Assembly: GCA_937127125.1 (NCBI GenBank)
Contig: CAKZLO010000022.1
Coordinates: 1 to 37,307, forward strand
Reading direction: 5' to 3'
DNA: 37,307 bases
Source of the DNA: an uncultured Ardenticatenia bacterium
GTDB lineage: Bacteria > Chloroflexota > Anaerolineae > 4572-78 > NAK82
Shown: in pieces, positions 1-10,165 of the stretch
How the letters are laid out: every line of letters begins with the position of its first letter
Position numbering within the stretch: the stretch's first letter is position 1
Notes under the pieces: model-generated
What the model was told of the DNA's origin: nothing
Seen by the model: the letters and a program-made list of their open reading frames with translations, nothing else
Database searches by the model: none
Position numbers and translations under genes: made by a program

Positions 1-215
1 ATCTGGTCGCCGGGGCGGATGGGGGGCGGGTACGGGCGCAATGTATTGCGCCCCTACGCACGGTCGCGGCGCGGATCTGGTCGCCGGGGCGGATGGGGGG
101 CGGGTACGGGCGCAATGTATTGCGCCCCTACGCACGGTCGCGGCGCGGATCCAGTCGTGGCGCGGATCTGTTGGGGCGCGGGTTCGGTTGGGCGCGGATC
201 AAACAGGCGCCGTCG
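1..215. repeat. Tandem 74-bp units of the GC-rich palindromic repeat family
   Basis: Two near-identical 74-bp units begin at 1 and 75, followed by a degenerate third stretch to about 215. Each unit contains a perfect palindrome, GGGCGCAATGTATTGCGCCC (34-53 and 108-127), and a CACGGTCGCGGCGCGGAT tail. The same family recurs near 6850, 13590, 17650, 21700, 23070, 23830 and 29800. It lies just beyond the stop codon of the aldo/keto reductase gene. The short reading frames crossing it are repeat translations, not genes. Confidence 0.9.
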
Positions 216-223
216 GCTGTGGC

Positions 224-1231
224 TTACGCCTCGCGCTTGCGCGTGTAGCGCGCAATAAAGTTATACGGCGAAGGCAGCGGAATCTGACTCGCCGCATCCA
301 GCTGTGCCAGTTCCTCCGCTGAAAGCGCCCAGCCCACGCTGCCCAGATTCTCCTCCAGCTGCTCCAGCGTGCGCGCACCGATGATCGGCGCAGTGACGCC
401 CGGCTGCTGCAACAGCCAGTTCAGCGCCACCTGCGCCGGCGTCTTGCCGCGCACTGCCGCAACCTCGCGCAGTACATCAATGATGCGCCACGTGCGCTCG
501 CTCTCGCGCTGTTCCGGCAGATCGTCCCAGCGGTCGGCGCGCCCGACGCGGCTGTCGGGGGGTGGTGGCGCGCCACGATGATACTTGCCGCTCAACCAGC
601 CACCCGCTAGTGGCGACCAACAGATCACACCGATCCCCTCAGCGCGGCAGAGCGGCAAGAGTTCCCACTCCGTACTGCGCACCAGCAGGCTGTATTCCGG
701 CTGCAGGCAGTCGAAGCGGGCCCAGCCGTGCATGGCGCTCAGCATGATGGCGCGCATCAGCTGGGAGGGCGTGTAGTTGGAAGCGCCAATGTAGCGCACT
801 TTGCCGGCGCGCACCAGGTCGTCCAGCGCGCGCAACGTCTCCTCCAGCGGCGTGGAGGCATCCCAGCAGTGCGTCTGATACAGGTCGACATAGTCGGTCT
901 GCAGGCGGCGCAAGCTGGCATCGATCTGCTCCATAATGTGCTTGCGCGAGAGGCCGGTGTCGTTGGGGCCGTCGCCGGTGGGGAAGAAAACCTTGGTCGC
1001 GATGACCATCTGCGCGCGGTGGCCCCGCTTCTTGAGCCAGCTGCCGAGCATCAGCTCGGATTGGCCCTGGTTGTAGATGTTGGATGTGTCGAAAAAATTG
1101 CCTCCTGCGGCGACGAAGCGATCCGCCAGCGCGTGGGCAGTCGCCTCGTCAGCACCCCAGCCAAAGGTCTGCGTGCCCAGACAGATCTCCGAGACTTTGA
1201 GACCTGTGCGACCCAGAAAACGATATTGCAT
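224..1231 (-). CDS. Aldo/keto reductase
   Basis: A 335-residue NADPH-dependent aldo/keto reductase, expected to be cytoplasmic and to reduce a sugar-derived aldehyde or ketone. The start [19 protein letters not shown] is typical of the family. The catalytic tetrad is visible as Asp48, Tyr53 (NFFDTSNIY), Lys80 (ATK) and His121 (LYQTH). I chose the ATG at 1231 because GGAGGG lies just upstream and the family alignment begins there; an in-frame extension to 1378 would run into the kinase gene. It is the last gene of the sugar operon, 40 bp after the kinase stop, so it probably acts on the imported sugar or a product of it. The exact substrate cannot be read from sequence. Its 3' end abuts the palindromic repeat block. 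Confidence 0.9.
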   Translation of the reverse strand: MQYRFLGRTGLKVSEICLGTQTFGWGADEATAHALADRFVAAGGNFFDTSNIYNQGQSELMLGSWLKKRGHRAQMVIATKVFFPTGDGPNDTGLSRKHIMEQIDASLRRLQTDYVDLYQTHCWDASTPLEETLRALDDLVRAGKVRYIGASNYTPSQLMRAIMLSAMHGWARFDCLQPEYSLLVRSTEWELLPLCRAEGIGVICWSPLAGGWLSGKYHRGAPPPPDSRVGRADRWDDLPEQRESERTWRIIDVLREVAAVRGKTPAQVALNWLLQQPGVTAPIIGARTLEQLEENLGSVGWALSAEELAQLDAASQIPLPSPYNFIARYTRKREA

Positions 1232-1271
1232 TGTGTCCCTCCACTGGTCTGAGATGGTGTGTGAACGCGTG

Positions 1272-2813
1272 TTATGCGCGTTGAGTGCCCAGCGCGTGCA
1301 GCTGATCGAAGACGGGCACCAAGGCATCGTAGGCGGCCAGGAAGATGGGATAAAGGCGTTCGTATTCCGCTTGGGCATCTGGACGGGGAGTGTGGCGGTC
1401 GACGATCTCGATCAGATCGTTTACGATGCCGAAATTGCGGAAGAGGCCCACGCCGACTCCGGCGGCGACCGCGGCGCCCAATGAGGTTGCCTCCTCCAGC
1501 AGGCGCGGCCGCAGCACAGGCCGCCCGTACACGTCCGCCAGAATCTGCCGCCACAGCTTCCCCTTCGCCCCGCCGCCGATCAGGGTCACCTCCTCGATGC
1601 GCGCCCCCGCGTCCAGGAAGGAGAAGAGGATGGTGCGCAGGTTCATGCTAATGCCCTCCAGCACGGCGCGAATTATGTCGGCGCGGGTGTGGGTGATTTG
1701 CAAACCGATGAAGCCGCCGCGCGCTTTGGGATTCCAATGTGGGCTGCGTTCGCCCTGCAGGTAGGGCAGGAAGAGCAACCCATTCGCGCCCGGCGGGCTC
1801 TGCTCGGCACGTTGGTTCATGACCTCGTACACATCGATGCGACGCTGTTCCGCCTCTTTGGCCTCATACCAACAGACCTGCCGCCGCAGCCACTGATAGG
1901 AGCCGCCGGCCGCCTGCATCGTGCCGCAGGGCAGGAACATGCCGGGCACCATGTGCGCCCAGTTGAAAATGCGCCGCCCGGCATCGTAGATGGGGCGCGG
2001 GCTGGCAAAAGAAATCCACGACGAGGCGCCGATGTAATTGTAGGCAGGGCCCTCTGCAATGGCGCCGGCACCCACCGCCGCGCTGGCACCGTCACCGCCT
2101 CCGATCACCACCGGGATGCCCGCCACCAGGCCCAGCGCTTCCGCGGCGGGGCCGCTCAACTCGCCCACCACATCGGTCGAATCGTGCACCTCGGGCAACA
2201 GATGTTCATCCAGGCACACCGCCTCCAGAATCTCGCGCGACCAGCTGCCCCCCTCGAGATGGTAGAGATTCATGCCGCTGGCGTCGGAGCGGTCGGTGAC
2301 GAAGGCGCCCGTCATGCGCATGGCGATGAAATCCTTGACATGCAGGAACTTGTGCGCCTGGGCGAACACGTCCGGCTCGTGATCGCGCACCCACATGATC
2401 TTCGCCAAACTGTAGGTGGGGCTGATGCGGTGGCCGGTGACGCGGTAGACGTACTCTTCGCCCAGCGCGGCGGCCAGCTGATTCGCCTGTTCCACGGCGC
2501 GCTGGTCGGCCCAGATGATGCAGCGGCGCAATGGGCGTCCGCTCACGTCCACTGGCAGGCAGCCCATCATCTGGCCACTGAAGCCGATCACGGCGACGTC
2601 CTGGGGCGCGACGCGCGCTTCCGCCAGCAGGCGTTGCGTCGTCTCGATCACGGCGCGCCACCAGTCTTCGGGATCCTGCTCTGCCCAGTGGCCGAAGGGG
2701 TGAGCGGTCTCATAGGCGCTGAAGGCACTGACCAGCATAATGCCTTCCGCGTCAAAGAGGGTCGCTTTATTACCCGTGGTACCTAAGTCGTGGGCGAGGA
2801 TATAGCGCTTCAT
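1272..2813 (-). CDS. FGGY-family carbohydrate kinase, xylulokinase-like
   Basis: A 513-residue sugar kinase of the FGGY family, which phosphorylates a pentulose or related polyol with ATP in the cytoplasm. The N-terminal phosphate-binding loop [12 protein letters not shown] is at 9-20, a substrate-side SGQMMG at 79-84, the catalytic-base Asp241 in [11 protein letters not shown], and the C-terminal ATPase motif [15 protein letters not shown] near 420. Classical xylulokinases carry GQMHG where this has GQMMG, so the sugar may be xylulose or a near relative; I therefore give no symbol. A GAGG ribosome site precedes the ATG. It follows the permease gene by 39 bp in the same operon, which fits phosphorylation of the imported sugar on entry. 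Length is normal for the family. Confidence 0.9.
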   Translation of the reverse strand: MKRYILAHDLGTTGNKATLFDAEGIMLVSAFSAYETAHPFGHWAEQDPEDWWRAVIETTQRLLAEARVAPQDVAVIGFSGQMMGCLPVDVSGRPLRRCIIWADQRAVEQANQLAAALGEEYVYRVTGHRISPTYSLAKIMWVRDHEPDVFAQAHKFLHVKDFIAMRMTGAFVTDRSDASGMNLYHLEGGSWSREILEAVCLDEHLLPEVHDSTDVVGELSGPAAEALGLVAGIPVVIGGGDGASAAVGAGAIAEGPAYNYIGASSWISFASPRPIYDAGRRIFNWAHMVPGMFLPCGTMQAAGGSYQWLRRQVCWYEAKEAEQRRIDVYEVMNQRAEQSPPGANGLLFLPYLQGERSPHWNPKARGGFIGLQITHTRADIIRAVLEGISMNLRTILFSFLDAGARIEEVTLIGGGAKGKLWRQILADVYGRPVLRPRLLEEATSLGAAVAAGVGVGLFRNFGIVNDLIEIVDRHTPRPDAQAEYERLYPIFLAAYDALVPVFDQLHALGTQRA

Positions 2814-2852
2814 CGGGATACCTCGTGCGTAGAGTGTGCTCGCGGATAGCGT

Positions 2853-3737
2853 TCACTTGATGGCGCCGACGATCAGACCGCGCGTAATATAGCGTTCGAT
2901 CAGCAGGGCAATCACGATCATCGGGGCGATGGTGAGCAGGGCCAGCGCCGACAGGAACCACCACTGCGGGCCATAGGACTGGGTGCCGAAGCCGGCCACG
3001 AACATCGGCATCGTGGTTGCCCGGCTGAAAGTCAACATCAACGCGAACAGGTAGTCGTTCCACGAGAACATCATACAGAACAGGAAAGTCGCAATCAGCC
3101 CGGGTGAGGAGAGCGGCAGCACAATGAGGCGGAAAGCCTGCAGCCGCGAGGCGCCGTCAATCAGGGCGCTCTCCTCCAGGTCGCGCGGCAGGTTGGCAAA
3201 GAAGTCGCGCATAATCCACACCGCAAAGGGCAGGTTGAACACAGTGTAGATCAGAATCATGCCGGCGTGGGTGTCCACCAGCCCCAGCACACGGTACATA
3301 ATCAGATAGGGCAGAATCACCACCACAGGCGGCAACATACGTTGCGAGATGATCCAGAAGGCAAGGTCGTTGTTGCGCCACTTTAGGATGGGAATGTAAT
3401 ACTGAAAACGGGTGAGCGCATAGCCAGCCAGCGAGCCAATGGCGACGGCCAACACAGCGCTGGTGGGCGCCATCACAGCACTGTTGAACCAGCTGCGCAA
3501 CACTTGATTCTGCATCGGCCCGACCAACAGGTGCTTCCAAGCGTTGAGCGTCGGCTGGAAGTCGATCCATGGGAAGTAGGTCGGCCCCTGGAAGACGGCG
3601 ACGGGCAGCTTCACCGACGTGATGATCAGCCAGTAGATGGGAAAGAGACAGATGATCGTCCAGATCACCAGAAGCAGGTAGGTGATGCCCAACTTTAGGC
3701 GTCGTGTCTGTCGCATCGTCAGATACATTGTTGCCAC
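2853..3737 (-). CDS. Carbohydrate ABC transporter permease, MalG type
   Basis: A 294-residue inner-membrane permease of the binding-protein-dependent sugar ABC family (CUT1). It has six predicted membrane segments, beginning with LGITYLLLVIWTIICLFPIYW. The cytoplasmic EAA loop that docks the ATPase is visible as ESALIDGASRLQAFRLIVLP, with the expected DGA and a P at its end. It follows the partner permease by one base (stop at 3739, start at 3737), which implies translational coupling. No ATP-binding subunit is encoded in this operon, so a shared MsmK/UgpC-type ATPase elsewhere in the genome is likely. Confidence 0.93.
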   Translation of the reverse strand: MATMYLTMRQTRRLKLGITYLLLVIWTIICLFPIYWLIITSVKLPVAVFQGPTYFPWIDFQPTLNAWKHLLVGPMQNQVLRSWFNSAVMAPTSAVLAVAIGSLAGYALTRFQYYIPILKWRNNDLAFWIISQRMLPPVVVILPYLIMYRVLGLVDTHAGMILIYTVFNLPFAVWIMRDFFANLPRDLEESALIDGASRLQAFRLIVLPLSSPGLIATFLFCMMFSWNDYLFALMLTFSRATTMPMFVAGFGTQSYGPQWWFLSALALLTIAPMIVIALLIERYITRGLIVGAIK

Positions 3738-3738
3738 C

Positions 3739-4686
3739 TCACTCCGCTGCCTGCACGGCGCGCTGCCGCACGAGTTTCAAGAACAGGGTCGAGCTGATGA
3801 TCACCATAATCAGCAAGGAATAGGCAATCGCCGAGGCATAACCCAAGTTGCCGTTTTTCATCCCCACCAGGTAGGCATAGAGCGTGACCGGTTCGGTGGC
3901 GGTGCCGGGCCCGCCGCCGGTCATCACGGTGACGATGTCAAACAGCTTGAACGCCTCCAGCGCGCGGATCAGGATGATGGTGACCGAGACCGGCGCCAGC
4001 ATGGGAAAGGTGATGTGGCGGAACGTCTGCCAATCGTTGGCACCGTCCACGCGCGCCGCCTCATATACTTCGGGCGGCAGGGATTGCAGGCCGGCGAGCA
4101 GCACGATCATCATGAAAGGTGTCCACTCCCACGTATCCACCAGGATCAGGGAAGGGAGCGCCAGCGAAGAGTTGCTGAACCAAGGTATCTGTGGCCCGCC
4201 CAGCAGCTTGATGATATGATTGATCGGTCCCTGCCCTTCGTTAAACAGCATGCGGCCGGCGTAGGCCACCGCGGCCGGGGTCAGCATCATCGGCATCAGG
4301 AAGACCACCCGGAAGAAGCGGCGGAAGCGGATGTCCTGGTTGAGCAACAAGGCCACCCCCAGGCCCACCAGGTACTCGAGCGACACCGCGCCCAGGACGA
4401 ACGTGAGCGTGACGCGCGCCGTGTTCCAGAAGCGTGCATCATTGACCAGGGTGATGAAGTTCTCCAGGCCGATGAAACGCACACCGCCTGTCAGCCGACT
4501 TAGATCCCAGCTCAGAAAGGCAAGCGCCAAGGAAAAGAACAAAGGGAAGAGCGAAAAGAGCAGGATGAGGATCACGGCCGGCAACAGGAAGATGTGCTTG
4601 CTGGGGTCGGAGCTGATCCCCCTTGGGCGTGCTGCTTCCTGCGGTGCGGACACTTTGGCCAACTGACCAGCTAGATTAGTGGACAT
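3739..4686 (-). CDS. Carbohydrate ABC transporter permease, MalF type
   Basis: A 315-residue inner-membrane permease, the first of the two permeases of this CUT1 sugar transporter. A polar N-terminus of about 30 residues is followed by FLLPAVILILLFSLFPLFF and further hydrophobic segments. The EAA docking loop reads EVYEAARVDGANDWQTFRHI, followed by TFPMLAP. It pairs with the downstream MalG-type protein and with the solute-binding protein upstream. The gene lies 168 bp after the binding-protein stop, with a very strong stem-loop in that gap. The start at 4686 matches the family; a weak GAGGAT-like ribosome site precedes it. Confidence 0.93.
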   Translation of the reverse strand: MSTNLAGQLAKVSAPQEAARPRGISSDPSKHIFLLPAVILILLFSLFPLFFSLALAFLSWDLSRLTGGVRFIGLENFITLVNDARFWNTARVTLTFVLGAVSLEYLVGLGVALLLNQDIRFRRFFRVVFLMPMMLTPAAVAYAGRMLFNEGQGPINHIIKLLGGPQIPWFSNSSLALPSLILVDTWEWTPFMMIVLLAGLQSLPPEVYEAARVDGANDWQTFRHITFPMLAPVSVTIILIRALEAFKLFDIVTVMTGGGPGTATEPVTLYAYLVGMKNGNLGYASAIAYSLLIMVIISSTLFLKLVRQRAVQAAE

Positions 4687-4774
4687 AGGTATCCTCGCAC
4701 ATCAGACATTCTACACAACATAAGTGATACACGCTGTGACATCCTGCTTGTGTCACACCTCCAAATGATAAATA

Positions 4775-4807
4775 CATTCCCCCTCCCTTCCCAAGGGAGG
4801 GGGAATG
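4775..4807 (-). other. Perfect 15-bp stem-loop between binding-protein and permease genes
   Basis: CATTCCCCCTCCCTT pairs perfectly with AAGGGAGGGGGAATG around a 3-nt loop. No U-tract follows in the direction of the operon. Structures of this kind after a binding-protein gene commonly stabilise the upstream message or partly terminate transcription, so the binding protein is made in excess over the permeases. It also resembles the CCCCTT-n-AAGGGG palindromes found near 26400 and 28600. Confidence 0.75.
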
Positions 4808-4854
4808 AGACACAGCTTACCAACTACCGGAAGACACAGGCGTTTCGACCCTGT

Positions 4855-6432
<1,578 letters not shown>

Positions 6433-6716
6433 GGCAAAACCTCCTCTGCGAGTGCCAGTTGAATCCTTATCAAATGTTCAGCTTCGTTTGTATGTCATGA
6501 ACCTGTGATATGGGGAAGAACTTGAGCAGGCGGCCGCGCTGCACCTGCCGGCTGGCCTGCAGGAAAGCATAGGAGATCTTCGCTGGCCAGCGCCTTTCCC
6601 GTCACCCTTTCACGACGCGCGGCGCGAGTGCATCTGGTGCGATTCTCTCACCTCCTTTCCCACTCAGTTGCTAAGGATGCCTTGGTGAAAGCCCTGTCCT
6701 TGTTTCAGGCACAGAT
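6433..6716 (-). promoter_or_regulatory. Long 5' leader of the sugar ABC operon
   Basis: If transcription starts just after the -10 box at 6717-6722, about 275 nt of untranslated leader precede the binding-protein ATG. It holds a second Shine-Dalgarno-like AAAGGAGG near 6655 with no good long reading frame behind it, and several GC-rich inverted segments. I did not recognise a known riboswitch. The ribosome site that decides the start is AGGAGG, about 6-8 bp before 6432. Confidence 0.45.
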
Positions 6717-6745
6717 ATTATATCACAAGATGAGGAGCGAGGCAA
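6717..6745 (-). promoter_or_regulatory. Sigma70-type promoter of the sugar operon
   Basis: On the minus strand TTGCCT (6745-6740) is separated by 17 bp from a perfect TATAAT (6722-6717). It faces the binding-protein gene. No operator or regulator gene could be identified nearby. Confidence 0.7.
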
Positions 6746-6789
6746 GTAGTGACAGGGTTGTTGGAATGCGGATGCACCCCGGATCGGCG

Positions 6790-6945
6790 CCGCGCGTGTG
6801 AATCCGAGCCGCGCGCGTTAGCAAGCGGCAATGTGGGGGCACTTCCCAAACCGACCCACACGCGCCCGTAGGGGCACTTAAATTGCGCCCGCAAACAATC
6901 CGCTCCCGCACGGTCGCGGCGCGGATGCGGTCGCGGGGCGGATTC
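6790..6945. repeat. Dispersed palindromic repeat, variant with CAAACAATCCGCTCCC
   Basis: This block carries the element CGTAGGGGCAC-TTAAATTGCGCCCGC followed by AAACAATCCGCTCCCGCACG and GTCGCGGCGCGGAT. The same arrangement recurs at 13560-13675 almost base for base. It separates the divergent sugar and cytochrome operons. No gene is supported here. Confidence 0.85.
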
Positions 6946-7074
6946 ATTTTTGCCAAACGTTAACACACCGTAAATATTCCCTTAGCTGAGCCGCATTATA
7001 TTCATTCGGTGACAAATCATTGCCCGGTGCACGCCATCCATACCATGCGCCGGGGCCTCAGAGGGGGAACAGCG

Positions 7075-7683
7075 GTGACAACACAGAATGTCTCCGGGCC
7101 GTTGCAGGAGCAGCGCCATCTGTCGCGACGTGAGATGTTGCATTACATCTGGTTGGCATCGTTGGGCATTCTGACGGCTGAGATCGCCTATGTGAACCTT
7201 CGTTATGCCCTGCCGCGCGCGCGGCCAGGTGAGTTCGGCGGCGTCATTCCCTGCGGGCCGATCAGCGATCTGCCGGCGCCGGGCAGCGCACCACTCAACA
7301 TCCCGGCAGGCAAGTTGTGGCTGGTGCACACGGTCGATGGCCTGCTGGCGTTGCACAAGGTGTGCACCCATCTGGACTGCCTGTTCAACTGGGACAGGTC
7401 GCAACAACGCTTCGTCTGCCCCTGCCACGGTTCGCAGTTTGCGGTCGACGGAACATTTCTCAGCGGCCCGGCGCCGCGTTCGCTTGACCGCTTCGTTGTG
7501 CAGGTGGTAGATCGGGATGGTCAGGTCCTGGCCGAGACCGATCCGATCAGCGGTGCACCTCTGCCCGTAGTCAAGCCAGGTGCCGACGCCGAGGACGCAC
7601 TGGTCAGCCTCTTCGGCGATGATGCTCGAGTGCAGGTTGACACTGCACGCAAGATACCTGGTCGTAGCGCGCTCGCTCTATGA
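7075..7683 (+). CDS. Rieske [2Fe-2S] protein of a cytochrome bc/b6f-type complex
   Basis: A 202-residue Rieske iron-sulfur subunit, which takes one electron from quinol at the outer face of the membrane and passes it to cytochrome c. One membrane anchor is at about 22-43 (LHYIWLASLGILTAEIAYV). The cluster motifs are CTHLDC (Cys97, His99) and CPCHGSQF (Cys115, His118); Cys102 and Cys117 would form the conserved disulfide. The usual CTHLGC has Asp in place of Gly. I prefer the GTG at 7075 because GAGGGGGA precedes it; an in-frame GTG at 7009 and an ATG at 7045 lack such a site. Its stop overlaps the cytochrome b start (ATGA), so the two are coupled. Confidence 0.92.
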   Translation: MTTQNVSGPLQEQRHLSRREMLHYIWLASLGILTAEIAYVNLRYALPRARPGEFGGVIPCGPISDLPAPGSAPLNIPAGKLWLVHTVDGLLALHKVCTHLDCLFNWDRSQQRFVCPCHGSQFAVDGTFLSGPAPRSLDRFVVQVVDRDGQVLAETDPISGAPLPVVKPGADAEDALVSLFGDDARVQVDTARKIPGRSALAL

Positions 7684-9341
7684 GCGGAGACGAACACGCA
7701 ATCCACTCTCCTTCGCGAGAGCGCTCGTACGTTGTGCGTGCATGGCTCGACCGACGGGTGCGTGCGCTGGCGGCCGGCCTGAGCCTAACCGAGCTGCGCG
7801 CCATCGTGCGCGGTGAGCCGCCCACTGAGAGGCCCAATCCGCGCTACCTGGCCCACACCCTCAGCCTGATTCTGCACATTCGACCGCGCTACTACCCTCA
7901 AGCGAGTACGCGTTTCACGCATACTTTTCGCCTCGGCTACTTCACCGTCTTCTTCTTCGTCGTGGAGATCATCACTGGCCTTTACCTGATGGTGCACTAC
8001 GTCCCGACTCCGGAAGGGGCATATGAGTCGATTCAGTATCTAATGCGTGCGGTGCCGTTTGGAGAGCTGGTGAGAGATGTCCACCGTCTGGCAGCCGAGG
8101 CGATGGTGGGATGCGCCTTTCTGCACATGGTGCGCACTTTCGTGACGGCGTCCTACAAGGGTGAGCGCGCCTTCATCTGGTTGACCGGTGTGGTGTTGCT
8201 CGCCCTCACCATGGGGATGGCTTTCAGCGGCTATCTTCTGCCGTGGGACCAACTGGCCTACTGGGCAGTGACGATCGGCACCAGCATGGCGGAGGCGGTG
8301 CCGCTGGTGGGACGCGAGGTCAACCTGTTGTTACGGGGTGCGCCCGAGATCGGTGGAGCAGGGCTGTTGCGATTCTATCTGCTGCACGTCATCCTCCTGC
8401 CGCTGGCGAGCATCTTGTTTATCAGCGCCCATTACTATCGAATCGCTCGCCGTTGCGGCATCTCGCTGCCTGCCGATGTGGAGGAAGGTGATATGCCGGA
8501 AGCGCTGAGACAGGCAGCTCGCCAGCCCGTCAGCTTCATCCCCGACCTGCTCAGACATGAGATCGTGCTGGCGAGCGTTGCGACCTTGGCGTTGATCGCG
8601 GCCAGCTGGCTGGTGTACGACGCACCGCTGGAGCATCACGCCGACCCACGCCACACCCCGGTGCACACACAAGCCCCATGGTTCTTTCTGTGGGCGCAGG
8701 GATTGCTGAAGCTGGGTGACAAGACGCTGATGGGTGTTATTGTCCCGGTGACATTGTTCGCGCTTCTGCTTGCCCTGCCCTACCTGGACCGCAATCCGCA
8801 TCGGCGGGCGCGGCGACGCCCAGTCATCCTCTCGATCGGAGGAGTGGCTATCCTCGCTCTGATCGTGTTGAGCTATGTGGGCACCTATCACGTTGGTATT
8901 GAGATGCCCGCCGCCACACACATCATTGAGAATCTGGCACCCGAGGAGGGGGTCGGTCCCCTGCGCGCTCTGTCCTATGATGAGCTGGCCGTCGGGGTCT
9001 ACGCGCTAAACAAGAGCGACCACACCGCGCTGCCACCGGGACTGGCACGCGTGCTCGCTGATTACGAGCATCAGGTGAATCAGGCAGCCGCCCAGGGCGA
9101 CCTGCCTCAGGCACGTGCGTGGCTGATCATCGAAGAACGCCAGCGCGACCTGAAGCGTGTGACGTTGCGCATCGTGTGGTTCGATGCGGCCCATAATAGC
9201 AACCTGACGCAGGAGCGCGTGTTGCACGTGCACCGCCAGCGCTTTGGTACTTCCCCGTCAGCTCCGGAATCAATCCCAACGAATCAGGCTGCGTCGGCTG
9301 AGCCGGCCACCGCGCCAACGAGCGACCAGATGACGCCATGA
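7680..9341 (+). CDS. Cytochrome b, b6-type, fused N- and C-terminal halves
   Basis: A 553-residue membrane protein, the quinol-oxidising core of the complex. After a hydrophilic N-terminus of about 75 residues come the four-helix heme-binding part and further helices corresponding to subunit IV. Heme ligands are His135/His149 (13 residues apart) and His236/His251 (14 residues apart); the 14-residue gap is the b6f pattern, whereas bc1 has 13. The Qo-site PEWY motif is replaced by APWF (332-335), so the usual Glu is missing, as in some two-subunit bacterial Rieske/cytb complexes. A hydrophilic tail of about 130 residues follows the last helix (SYVGTYHVGIEMP) and is not part of the standard fold. 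It overlaps both neighbours by 4 bp. Confidence 0.92.
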   Translation: MSGDEHAIHSPSRERSYVVRAWLDRRVRALAAGLSLTELRAIVRGEPPTERPNPRYLAHTLSLILHIRPRYYPQASTRFTHTFRLGYFTVFFFVVEIITGLYLMVHYVPTPEGAYESIQYLMRAVPFGELVRDVHRLAAEAMVGCAFLHMVRTFVTASYKGERAFIWLTGVVLLALTMGMAFSGYLLPWDQLAYWAVTIGTSMAEAVPLVGREVNLLLRGAPEIGGAGLLRFYLLHVILLPLASILFISAHYYRIARRCGISLPADVEEGDMPEALRQAARQPVSFIPDLLRHEIVLASVATLALIAASWLVYDAPLEHHADPRHTPVHTQAPWFFLWAQGLLKLGDKTLMGVIVPVTLFALLLALPYLDRNPHRRARRRPVILSIGGVAILALIVLSYVGTYHVGIEMPAATHIIENLAPEEGVGPLRALSYDELAVGVYALNKSDHTALPPGLARVLADYEHQVNQAAAQGDLPQARAWLIIEERQRDLKRVTLRIVWFDAAHNSNLTQERVLHVHRQRFGTSPSAPESIPTNQAASAEPATAPTSDQMTP

Positions 9342-10141
9342 GTCGTTCCAGCATAGAGACTGTGGTGGGCTTGCTGGCGGTTGTGTGCAGCGTTGGCCTG
9401 TTGACCGGTGTGGCGATTTTCGAGGAGTCGCGCATGGCGCGCGAGGCTCAGGCCCAACGGGCACAGGCCATCGAAGTCGGTGCTGACCTGTACGACCTGC
9501 ACTGTCGGTCCTGTCATGGTGCCGACGGGAAAGGCATGGGGCAGCTGGGGCCAGCGCTGAACGACACCCACTTCTTCACTCGACGTTTGGCAGAAGTCGG
9601 CTGGCAGGGAACGCTGGAGGAGTATGTCATCGCCACGATCGAGCTGGGGCGCGTGGTGGCAACGCGGCCTCTGTATGCTGGCGATGGCGTGGTCGCTATG
9701 ACAGGGTGGTCCGAGCGCATTGGCGGTCCCCTGCGCCCGGATCAGATTCAAGACCTGGCCGCCTTTGTGTTGAACTGGCAGGCCACCGCGCTAGGTGAGT
9801 TCGAGCCGCAGCCCCTTGCCATCCCCCGAGTAAGTCTGGACGATCCGGATGTCATCGCCCGCGGCCAGATGTTGTTCAGCGAAGTCGGGTGTGTGGGCTG
9901 TCACACTGTCGCTGGTGTGAGCACGGCGGAGGTGGGGCCCGACCTGAGCCAGGTGGCCAGTGTGGCGGCCACACGTCGACCAGGGCTGACGGCCGAGGAA
10001 TATCTGCGCGAGTCGGTTTTGATCCCGAATGCCTACTTCGTGGAGGGATTCGAGCAGGTTGCCCGGTCGGCCATGTGTGGTGGAATTGTGAGCGAGGAAC
10101 AGCTCGATGCGCTGGTGGTGTTCTTGCTCACCCTCAAGTGA
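9338..10141 (+). CDS. Di-heme cytochrome c, membrane anchored
   Basis: A 267-residue c-type cytochrome with an uncleaved N-terminal helix (VVGLLAVVCSVGLLTGVAIF) and two heme-attachment sites, CRSCH (56-60) and CVGCH (185-189). Likely distal ligands are Met121 and Met246. Two tandem cytochrome c domains are joined by a short linker near 155-175. It overlaps the cytochrome b gene by 4 bp, so it is very probably the cytochrome subunit that accepts electrons from the Rieske protein. The dual-domain form differs from cytochrome f and from the single-heme cytochrome c1. Confidence 0.92.
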   Translation: MSRSSIETVVGLLAVVCSVGLLTGVAIFEESRMAREAQAQRAQAIEVGADLYDLHCRSCHGADGKGMGQLGPALNDTHFFTRRLAEVGWQGTLEEYVIATIELGRVVATRPLYAGDGVVAMTGWSERIGGPLRPDQIQDLAAFVLNWQATALGEFEPQPLAIPRVSLDDPDVIARGQMLFSEVGCVGCHTVAGVSTAEVGPDLSQVASVAATRRPGLTAEEYLRESVLIPNAYFVEGFEQVARSAMCGGIVSEEQLDALVVFLLTLK

Positions 10142-10165
10142 GGAGCCATTAGTAAAGGTTGAGCT

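Noticed and set aside
1-150. Two 74-bp tandem units considered as a CRISPR array
   Set aside because: The whole unit is repeated with no variable spacer, and the core is a dispersed palindrome found at many other sites.
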